From the NCBI GenBank assembly GCA_008501545.1, contig QQUM01000535.1, forward strand, positions 1 through 5,123: a stretch of DNA of 5,123 nt. Reading direction: 5' to 3'. Shown piece by piece: positions 1-5,123 of the stretch (the first letter of the stretch is position 1; each line of letters opens with the position of its first letter). The notes beneath the pieces are model-generated. The model worked only from the letters and a program-made list of their open reading frames with translations. It was not told the origin of the DNA and made no database searches. A program made the position numbers and the translations under genes. Source of the stretch: Calditrichota bacterium (lineage in GTDB: Bacteria > Zhuqueibacterota > Zhuqueibacteria > Zhuqueibacterales > Geothermadaptataceae).

Positions 1-2
1 GA

Positions 3-392
3 AATGAATTTGGTTATCTGGGTTATCGTACAAATGCCGCACTGCCGCGGGACAATGCCCTGCTCATTCCGATATTCTGGAGCATTCGCAAAAACGTGCA
101 GCGGGACGCATTTGATTCTGAACTTATTCCCTTCGTTGAAGCCGGGGCCGGGCCGCTTATCGGTATTCGATTTCCGGCGAATTACATGTTTCAGGAAAGC
201 ATTCTCAAAGCCACTTCAGTGATTTCGGCAGGTGGGTTTATCGGGGGTGGAATTAACTACGCCATTGGAAAAAAAGGTGCAGGCAATATGTCTGTCCGCT
301 ACAACGTGCTAAAATTCCAGGAAAAAGTCGGTCGCCGCAGCGATTACAGTGGGTTTTCGATCATGTTCGGGTATATCGCAACTTTTGATTGA
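3..392 (+). CDS. 3' end of a probable outer-membrane beta-barrel protein (partial)
   Basis: The frame is open from the left edge to a TGA at 390-392 and gives 129 residues, so the true start lies outside the window. A GTG at 96 is in frame, but the residues before it read naturally as part of the same protein, so it is not taken as a start. The visible part has short alternating hydrophobic/polar stretches and Gly/aromatic-rich segments, such as EAGAGPLIGIRFP, AGGFIGGGINYAIG and FSIMFGYIATF, that look like successive amphipathic beta-strands with tight turns. This resembles the C-terminal strands of a small outer-membrane barrel, although the last residue is Asp rather than the usual Phe. It converges on motB with only 3 nt between the two stop codons. 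No family is recognised with certainty; the barrel call is an inference from composition. Confidence 0.6.
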   Translation, partial: NEFGYLGYRTNAALPRDNALLIPIFWSIRKNVQRDAFDSELIPFVEAGAGPLIGIRFPANYMFQESILKATSVISAGGFIGGGINYAIGKKGAGNMSVRYNVLKFQEKVGRRSDYSGFSIMFGYIATFD

Positions 393-395
393 AGA

Positions 396-1037
396 TTACT
401 TAATAATCAAACTCACACGACGATTCGCCTGCAATCCTCGTTTCATCCCGCTCTCCGGAACACGCAGGCGGGTATCGGCGTAGCCAATGGCGACAAAGCG
501 TTGCGGCTGCACTTTTCGATTGATGAGATAACGAATGACATGTGTGGCCCGCGCTGCAGACAGCTCCCAGTTCGATGGATAATTTGAATTTTTTGCCAAA
601 GGCACCGTATCGGTGTGCCCCTCCACTTTGATATTTCTGTTTGCCACTTTCTCGCTGTTGAGAATTTCCCCGATGCCACTGAGAATCGGAAACGCCCGCT
701 CCTTTAAATTGGCCTTCCCCGAATCAAAAAGAATTTTGTCCTGAAACGTCAGCAGCAGACCATCAGCCGTCAGCTCCACCTCCACACTCTGTTGCAGGTT
801 GTGTTCATCCACGAGCTTATTTACAACCTTCTCCAATTCATGTAATGGCAGTTTATCGCTCTGACTGAAATACTCCATAATGGCTTCAAATTTTGCCTGA
901 TCAACCTGCGAGATCGCAAAAAAGAGAACGAAAAACGCCAGGAGCAATGTGACCATATCGCTGTACGAAAGCATCCAGCGTTGCGTGCCTTGTTCCTGCG
1001 ATCCAATTATTTCCTGATGAGGTGGCGTGATGCGCAT
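396..1037 (-). CDS. motB: MotB/PomB-type stator protein with OmpA-like peptidoglycan-binding domain
   Basis: This is the B subunit of an ion-driven MotAB-type stator, which anchors the stator to peptidoglycan and carries the ion-binding aspartate. The 213-residue protein has a short cytoplasmic N-terminus, then the signature WMLSYSDMVTLLLAFFVLFF (residues 21-40), with Asp27 equivalent to E. coli MotB Asp32. Residues about 46-60 could be the plug helix. The OmpA-like domain (about 92-213) shows ILFDSGKANL, VEGHTDTVPL, NWELSAARA and ANRRV; Asp142 and Arg163 sit where OmpA-family domains bind the peptide stem. It is shorter than E. coli MotB (about 308 residues), mainly through a short periplasmic linker, as in compact MotS-like proteins. 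The ATG follows the motA stop by 3 nt; the only ribosome-binding-like sequence is a weak AAAGG at 1049-1053, so translation is probably coupled to motA. The FFVLFF...S..D helix context looks PomB/MotS-like, but ion choice cannot be settled from it. Confidence 0.93.
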   Translation of the reverse strand: MRITPPHQEIIGSQEQGTQRWMLSYSDMVTLLLAFFVLFFAISQVDQAKFEAIMEYFSQSDKLPLHELEKVVNKLVDEHNLQQSVEVELTADGLLLTFQDKILFDSGKANLKERAFPILSGIGEILNSEKVANRNIKVEGHTDTVPLAKNSNYPSNWELSAARATHVIRYLINRKVQPQRFVAIGYADTRLRVPESGMKRGLQANRRVSLIIK

Positions 1038-1040
1038 ATG

Positions 1041-1862
1041 TTAAGCAGCCTTTCGAAAAAGTCCGGATTTTTTCTGTAATGAACCTTTGCCGGCAACCTT
1101 CACAAGCTTTTTGCGAGATCCGGCATTGAGATAAGCGGCCAGTTTATCACGAGCGAAAACATAGTTTTTCTTATCGAACAGTAAAAGCACCGCTTCGACC
1201 TGCAGTGTTTCGTTGAGTAAATTGGTCTCCGCCTGTTCAGCAATTTTACCACCGATGGGCGCAAAAATCATGTTGGCGAGAATCAAGCCATAAAAAGTCG
1301 TAATAAGCGCGATGGCCAGTCCGGAACCGACATCGCTGGGATTGGTTTGCAACGTCAGCAACATATTTATCAAGCCGATCAGCGTACCGATCATACCAAA
1401 CGCCGGCGCCGTCTGTGCCATGGAATGAAACAAATCACGCTGTTTCAACTCCCGGGAAACCTTCCAGCGCACCTGATCTTCCAGCGTACTTTTCACTTCC
1501 TCTCGGGAGTAGCCATTGGCCAGCATTTGGATACCATCTTTAAAAATGAACAATCCTCGCACCATTTTAAGCTGGCCTTGCATTGTCTGCACCCCATCGC
1601 GCTGGCCGATGCGAATGGCGGTCACCAATTTATTGATGGTTTCCACATGATTGGCTTTACCCGACCGGAAAATGATGAAATAAGCCATGAATCCGCGGAA
1701 TACTTCGCTGGACGGATGTGAAATAAAAGTAGCGGCAATGGTCCCGCCAAAAACGATGGCGACACCCTGCCAGTTGAGAAACACATCCGGTGTCGCCTGG
1801 CCGGATAAAATACCGTAAGCGATCAATGCCATCCCCGATAAGACGCCTAATAATGTAAACAC
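1041..1862 (-). CDS. motA: MotA/PomA-type stator protein
   Basis: This is the A subunit of the stator, an inner-membrane protein with four helices that surrounds MotB and pushes the rotor through a large cytoplasmic loop. The 273-residue length is close to PomA and MotA. Predicted helices lie at about 2-20, 32-48, 148-171 and 180-203. The diagnostic blocks are TAPAFGMIGTLIGLINML in helix 3, with Pro153 equivalent to E. coli Pro173, and GLAIALITTFYGLILANMIF in helix 4. In the cytoplasmic loop the usual [R][K/R]xG....E pattern reads Q87-R88-D-G....Q95, so two of the charged residues known to contact FliG in E. coli or Vibrio are Gln here. The last 25 residues form a basic tail with nine Lys/Arg and no acidic residue. 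The GTG start is chosen because AAAGGGTGA lies 6 nt upstream. The gene lies 37 nt after the lipoprotein gene and 3 nt before motB. Confidence 0.94.
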   Translation of the reverse strand: MFTLLGVLSGMALIAYGILSGQATPDVFLNWQGVAIVFGGTIAATFISHPSSEVFRGFMAYFIIFRSGKANHVETINKLVTAIRIGQRDGVQTMQGQLKMVRGLFIFKDGIQMLANGYSREEVKSTLEDQVRWKVSRELKQRDLFHSMAQTAPAFGMIGTLIGLINMLLTLQTNPSDVGSGLAIALITTFYGLILANMIFAPIGGKIAEQAETNLLNETLQVEAVLLLFDKKNYVFARDKLAAYLNAGSRKKLVKVAGKGSLQKKSGLFRKAA

Positions 1863-1868
1863 GGTTGG

Positions 1869-1877
1869 TCACCCTTT
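1869..1877 (-). promoter_or_regulatory. Ribosome binding site of motA
   Basis: On the minus strand the sequence reads AAAGGGTGA and ends 6 nt before the GTG at 1862-1860. It supports this unusual start codon and shows that motA has its own initiation site in the 37-nt gap after the lipoprotein gene. Confidence 0.7.
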
Positions 1878-1899
1878 CCGTTAAATTCAGTCATTCCAA

Positions 1900-2628
1900 T
1901 TATTCAGCTGTGGTGTTTTTATACCGCGCCACCAATCCCTTGAGTTCGTCCAGGCCAGGATTGATTTTCAACGCATTTTCCCAGGCGCGAACGGCTTCAT
2001 CCGTATCGCCACTGACAAAATAAATTGAGCCACCAAGGGCATAAGCGGAAGCGGTTTTTTTCTTTTCCAGGCTGGCATTGAGAATTTTCAGGGCTTCATC
2101 ATATTCATTTTGGTAAAAAAGCTGTTGTGCCAGATTGATATCCTGAATGATATCGTCCGTCAAATCTTCGCTTGCATCGTATGGCCTACCTTGTCCATCC
2201 TTCAAACGTGTGCTGTCGGGTGTGCCCATCTGGGTTAAGACTTCATCGCCCTTTTTTACTTCCAGCATGCCGTCAGGTCCCCGCCGCAAATCGAGATCGA
2301 TATTCGTCGAAAGCGGGTCCAGCACCATCTCGACATCAGTGTCCTTCTGATAGAATTTCACGCTGATATAGGGATAACTCGTGGTTTTTTTAAGTTTGGC
2401 GCCGTCGAGCTCAGTAACAATTGTAGTTTGGCGTTTTTTCTTTTCTTTGGTATGTGCGGAATCAATTGCAGCATCCATGGCCACGACTTCGTCCTTTGTC
2501 AAATCGACAACATCACCTGCATGAGCCGTTGATTCCTCGAGGCCGCTCTTTTTTTTGCCACCACAATTTATGAAAATGAAAGCCGTGAGCATCAAAAGCA
2601 CGGCTATGAAAAGATGTTTGCGCATCAT
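1900..2628 (-). CDS. Putative TPR-containing lipoprotein
   Basis: This encodes 242 residues. The N-terminus MMRKH is followed by a hydrophobic stretch (residues 6-21) and then Cys22-Gly-Gly-Lys-Lys-Lys, a lipoprotein-type signal followed by a charged, flexible linker. The lipobox FIN-Cys is atypical because Asn precedes the Cys. Residues about 23-80 are polar and rich in Lys, Asp and Glu. Residues about 81-135 are predicted beta-rich and not recognised. The C-terminal part has two tetratricopeptide repeats, at about 164-192 and 194-228, the second being canonical (ALGGSIYFVSGDTDEA followed by A...ALKINP). TPRs usually scaffold protein partners, so a periplasmic scaffold or assembly role beside the stator or outer-membrane component is inferred. 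An in-frame GTG at 2643 is rejected in favour of the ATG at 2628, which has AAGGA 7 nt upstream. The gene begins 17 nt after the barrel gene's stop. It is not matched to a named flagellar protein. Confidence 0.85.
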   Translation of the reverse strand: MMRKHLFIAVLLMLTAFIFINCGGKKKSGLEESTAHAGDVVDLTKDEVVAMDAAIDSAHTKEKKKRQTTIVTELDGAKLKKTTSYPYISVKFYQKDTDVEMVLDPLSTNIDLDLRRGPDGMLEVKKGDEVLTQMGTPDSTRLKDGQGRPYDASEDLTDDIIQDINLAQQLFYQNEYDEALKILNASLEKKKTASAYALGGSIYFVSGDTDEAVRAWENALKINPGLDELKGLVARYKNTTAE

Positions 2629-2635
2629 ATTATGG

Positions 2636-2640
2636 TCCTT
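2636..2640 (-). promoter_or_regulatory. Ribosome binding site that fixes the lipoprotein start
   Basis: AAGGA on the minus strand lies 7 nt before the ATG at 2628-2626. It falls inside the extension created by an upstream in-frame GTG (2643-2641), so it argues that the ATG is the true start and that the protein begins MMRKH. Confidence 0.75.
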
Positions 2641-2645
2641 CACTT

Positions 2646-3809
2646 TTAAAACGAAATCTGCAACAGCATCAACTCGTATTGCATGCCACGAACGGTCAAT
2701 GGAATCGGTTCATCGGTTGAGCGAACGATTTGCGAGTTAAATTCGCCACCCAGCACCATGCTTACGCCGGCGGAGAATGAAAACCGTTCGGTGAAGTCGG
2801 TACGAAATCCGACGCCAATGCTGGTAAAGTCGGGCATTTTCATGGCGAAATGCCTGGTTAAAGCAAGATAAGTGGACAGCCAGTCGGATGAATTGCTGTT
2901 TTTATTTTCGACCAGCGTTGTATAAAGCATCGTGCGAATGTTGTACGATACCGGAACGGAAAATTCGGCATTTTTCGAAGATGAACCATAAAATCCTGTT
3001 TTTTTGAAGGATGTATCATTCAGTCTCAGACCATCTGTCAGAAATGCCAGGCCGAAACGAAATTCATAACGCAATCGGCTTTTGGGCCACAAATACTGGT
3101 GCACACCGAAATAAATCGTCTGTTGTTTCAAAGTATTCGATGCCTGCGGACTAACCAGCGTATCGCCAACAGCCACATCCCATTCGATTGGATACACTTC
3201 CAAACCGGCAATTAATGATTTCATAAATGGATTGATGTCAGGCAACTCAGGAGCTTCAGCATAGGCTGCGAAGGAACGCGACCAGACAACTTCATTGGTG
3301 CCAACTTTGTTGAGCTTCAGATCCAGCAGCATCGCTTTTCCCGGCATGTACGTTACAGCGCCGTCGATGAAGCCATCAATGCGCAGGCGTTTGCCGATTT
3401 TCCATAATTCGTGCGGCGATGGCAGCGTGTTGACAATGCGAAAGCTGCTGTCTGTGCTGACGACTTTCATCGTATTCATTTCCGGCAAAGAAACCAAAGC
3501 CGGCGTTTCGAGTGTGCGAAAAATCTCCGCAATGCGCGCTTCGATGTGTTGCCGCAATGAAGGTGGAATGTAGCGCTCATCCACTTTGAGATGGTAAACA
3601 GCAATTCGCTGCATCTCGGTGCTGATTTCCGGAGCCGCTTCATGCACTTGCACGAAAATGTCTTCCATCAAATTGAACAGCAGTGTCTTTTTTACTGCGT
3701 TCTCATTCTTCTGACCGAAAAGGGGATTTGTCAGGCAGAAGAGTAAGACCGTTAATAGAACACTCAAGACCAATGCGGTTTTTCGCTTCTTTCGCAATCT
3801 ATTCATCAT
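2646..3809 (-). CDS. Secreted protein with CsgG/FlgO-like domain and predicted C-terminal outer-membrane beta-barrel
   Basis: The 387-residue protein starts with a typical Sec signal: basic residues RLRKKRK, a hydrophobic core at about 11-31, and possible cleavage after Gly32. Residues about 67-183 resemble the CsgG/FlgO/TolB-N type of periplasmic domain: a strand IAVYHLKV, helices around 83-100, an LWKIGKRLRIDGFIDGAV segment (the 'lG..l.vD.ii.G' pattern) and a strand pair ending NEVVWSRSF. Residues about 230-387 alternate polar and hydrophobic residues with many aromatics, and end in ELMLLQISF, with the C-terminal Phe typical of BAM-inserted barrels. FlgO-like proteins belong to the outer-membrane collar of Vibrio-type flagella, so a role as the outer-membrane part of this motor is plausible but inferred from fold resemblance and context. 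ATG and the upstream TGA overlap as ATGA, implying translational coupling. No named orthologue is recognised. Confidence 0.82.
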   Translation of the reverse strand: MMNRLRKKRKTALVLSVLLTVLLFCLTNPLFGQKNENAVKKTLLFNLMEDIFVQVHEAAPEISTEMQRIAVYHLKVDERYIPPSLRQHIEARIAEIFRTLETPALVSLPEMNTMKVVSTDSSFRIVNTLPSPHELWKIGKRLRIDGFIDGAVTYMPGKAMLLDLKLNKVGTNEVVWSRSFAAYAEAPELPDINPFMKSLIAGLEVYPIEWDVAVGDTLVSPQASNTLKQQTIYFGVHQYLWPKSRLRYEFRFGLAFLTDGLRLNDTSFKKTGFYGSSSKNAEFSVPVSYNIRTMLYTTLVENKNSNSSDWLSTYLALTRHFAMKMPDFTSIGVGFRTDFTERFSFSAGVSMVLGGEFNSQIVRSTDEPIPLTVRGMQYELMLLQISF

Positions 3810-5123
3810 TTTATTATTTCCTTGCTCATATCTGATTTTCGCACGGAACGCATGAGTTGTCGACGTGCCAGTGTGATTTCCTCATCAGACACCTCACTGG
3901 ATGCTTCCAGACTGGCCTGTACCATTTCAGCAAGTTTGTCAGGCAGCGAACTGATGATTCGGTTCACCGTCATTTCATCGACATGAATAAGAGATTTGGC
4001 CAGCAAATCGCGATCAACGTTTAGCGCAAAATCGCGCACCCGCTCGGAGGGTAAATCCATAAGTTGATTAAAGGTCATGTATTTGGTCTTTATGCGTTGG
4101 GCCAGGTTCATATCCTGTGTTTCGATATATTCCAGCAGCTCTTCCTGCTCCAGATCATCCATGTAATCCAGAATATTGACCAATGCATCGATGCCATCCG
4201 CACGAACATACCGCATCTTGTCGATTTCCCGTGCGCGATTGAGCAGTTGTTTCGCGATATGCTGGTACACATCAGCCGGCACTCTTTCCACATTGCCCAT
4301 GGCTGCAAGAGCCGATGGTTGTTTGCGCGGATCCAGGGATTTTATCAGAGAAAAGGCACGTTTCGCCGGAAGTTGTGCAAGCACAATCGCACGCACGCCA
4401 TCTTTCAACGGTTTTATTAAATGCTGTAATTGATCATCTGTGAGTTGGTGCAGAAAAGCCAGGGCATCGGTTTTTTCCTCGTTGCGAATCGCTGACAGTG
4501 CTGTATCGCGCAGATTTTCATCGAATCGTCTGATAATTTCCGGACCTTTTTCTGTGATTTCTTCCGCAGGCAGCTCATCTATATGCATTTGAATATCAGC
4601 GGAAATTTGCGGCCCAAGATCTTCAGCGAGAAACTGGTTCAGATTTTTCGACGTCGAACAAAAGAGAAGCGCGGCATCTCTTGGCCCATTTTTTTCATCG
4701 AGCTGAATCCATTGTTTTATAACGCGTGCTGCTGTTTTGGGGGTGCCGATAATTGCATCGAGGACAGATGTTTTCAGAGAATTAAAAGAAGCGGTTTCAG
4801 CATCCTGTTGCGACATTTCCTTTGGCACATCTTCTTTCTTTACGGGTGGCGAGGGCGTTTCAGCCCGGGGCTGTTCCTGTCCCAGTTTTTTCAGAATTGA
4901 ATTCATCCCCCAAAAAAGAATAATCAAAAAAACGCCAGCGATAATCGCTGCAAAAATAAATGGTTGCCAGTCCATCCCGGCTGCCTTCTTTTCGTCCGGA
5001 AAAAGTGTTGGCGAGAAAGCAGCCTGCTTTGTGCTGTCTACATTTTTTCTTTTACTTAGTTGATTAAAATAGTCTGACTTCACCGGAAAATCGAAGGCTT
5101 CGACTGAAACACGATCGCCGCGA
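3806..5123 (-). CDS. FliF-FliG fusion rotor protein (5' end outside the window)
   Basis: The frame runs open to the window edge, so 438 C-terminal residues are visible. Counting the GTG codon at 5083-5081 as residue 1, the 13 residues before it begin RGDRVSVEAFDF. This matches the RGDxVxV...F segment just before the last membrane helix of the MS-ring protein FliF. A membrane helix follows at 41-60, then a proline- and charge-rich linker. TPKTAARVIKQWIQLDE (114-130) resembles the FliG-binding C-terminal tail of FliF. Without a stop, FliG follows: an N domain from about 133 (GPRDAALLF), a middle domain at about 205-320, and a C domain at about 322-425 with KYMTF in place of the MFxF motif. The inferred topology is periplasmic N-terminal part and cytoplasmic FliG part. 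The EHPQ motif reads LKDG, and most torque-helix charges are absent. The GTG has no ribosome binding site and is not the start. An ATG at residue 37 has an AAGG 8 nt upstream and is a less likely alternative. Confidence 0.85.
   Translation of the reverse strand, partial: RGDRVSVEAFDFPVKSDYFNQLSKRKNVDSTKQAAFSPTLFPDEKKAAGMDWQPFIFAAIIAGVFLIILFWGMNSILKKLGQEQPRAETPSPPVKKEDVPKEMSQQDAETASFNSLKTSVLDAIIGTPKTAARVIKQWIQLDEKNGPRDAALLFCSTSKNLNQFLAEDLGPQISADIQMHIDELPAEEITEKGPEIIRRFDENLRDTALSAIRNEEKTDALAFLHQLTDDQLQHLIKPLKDGVRAIVLAQLPAKRAFSLIKSLDPRKQPSALAAMGNVERVPADVYQHIAKQLLNRAREIDKMRYVRADGIDALVNILDYMDDLEQEELLEYIETQDMNLAQRIKTKYMTFNQLMDLPSERVRDFALNVDRDLLAKSLIHVDEMTVNRIISSLPDKLAEMVQASLEASSEVSDEEITLARRQLMRSVRKSDMSKEIIK
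3819..3823 (-). promoter_or_regulatory. Ribosome binding site of the CsgG/FlgO-like barrel gene
   Basis: AAGGA on the minus strand lies 9 nt before the ATG at 3809-3807 and 12 nt before a second ATG at 3806-3804. The spacing favours the first ATG. The site is inside the last codons of the FliF-FliG gene, consistent with coupled translation. Confidence 0.6.

Noticed and set aside
394..408. Inverted repeat GATTA-CTTAA-TAATC across the convergent stop codons as a bidirectional terminator
   Set aside because: The stem is only 5 bp with one G-C pair, and no T-run follows on either strand, so it is probably chance in AT-rich sequence.
1347..1721. Plus-strand open frame of 124 codons opposite motA
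   Set aside because: It lies antisense within a well-supported conserved gene and its translation has no recognisable protein features.
396..1862. ExbB/ExbD, TolQ/TolR or Zorya ZorA/ZorB instead of MotA/MotB
   Set aside because: The four-helix MotA layout with the PAFGMIGT and TTFYG blocks, the B subunit's OmpA-like domain and the adjacent FliG homologue fit a flagellar-type stator. ZorA's long cytoplasmic tail and the ZorC/D neighbours are absent.
1863..1899. Internal promoter in the 37-nt gap before motA
   Set aside because: The gap is almost filled by the ribosome binding site and no credible -35/-10 pair is visible.
2641..2643. GTG as the start of the TPR lipoprotein
   Set aside because: A clear AAGGA lies downstream of it, 7 nt before the ATG at 2628, and the ATG gives a more normal signal sequence.
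3735..3737. Cys25 of the barrel protein as a lipoprotein attachment site
   Set aside because: The preceding residues LLF do not form a lipobox, and a Sec signal with cleavage near Gly32 plus a C-terminal barrel fits better.
4064..4420. Plus-strand open frame of 118 codons opposite the FliG part
   Set aside because: It is an antisense shadow of a clear coding region, without a ribosome binding site or recognisable domain.
5081..5083. GTG as the start codon of a 425-residue FliG-like protein
   Set aside because: No ribosome binding site precedes it, and the in-frame codons upstream encode a FliF-like RGDRVSV segment up to the window edge.

Overview
The window holds five tightly packed genes on the minus strand, plus the 3' end of one gene converging on them from the plus strand. 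Read in transcription order (high to low coordinates), the minus-strand set is: a membrane-anchored rotor protein that looks like a natural FliF-FliG fusion (5' end outside the window, stop at 3806); a secreted protein with a CsgG/FlgO-like N-terminal domain and a predicted C-terminal beta-barrel (3809-2646); a TPR lipoprotein (2628-1900); a MotA/PomA-type stator (1862-1041); and a MotB/PomB-type stator with an OmpA-like peptidoglycan-binding domain (1037-396). The junctions are a 4-nt overlap, then gaps of 17, 37 and 3 nt, so this is very probably one operon. Its promoter is not visible and must lie beyond position 5123.

The most notable point is the first gene. The frame stays open to the window edge. 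Residues just inside the edge match the RGDxVxV...F segment that precedes the last membrane helix of FliF. They are followed by a membrane helix, a FliF-like C-terminal FliG-binding motif (P..A.VI..W), and then FliG N, middle and C domains without a stop. Judged by eye, the FliG part lacks the EHPQ FliM-binding motif and most of the charged torque-helix residues. The partner MotA has Gln at two positions of the matching charged loop. This suggests a divergent rotor-stator pair.

The operon could form one trans-envelope assembly: an inner-membrane rotor, an ion-driven stator anchored to peptidoglycan, a TPR lipoprotein, and an outer-membrane component resembling the periplasmic collar proteins of sheathed or polar flagella. 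Whether it drives a conventional flagellum or a non-flagellar rotary or force-transducing machine cannot be decided here. No filament, rod, hook, export or FliM/FliN gene is in the window.

The organism is a Gram-negative (diderm) bacterium with moderate GC content, AAGGA-type ribosome binding sites and outer-membrane barrels. The barrel and lipoprotein style would suit an FCB-group or Calditrichota-like lineage, but this is a weak guess. There is no gene-free stretch longer than about 40 nt, and no RNA gene, mobile element, CRISPR array or convincing terminator was seen.
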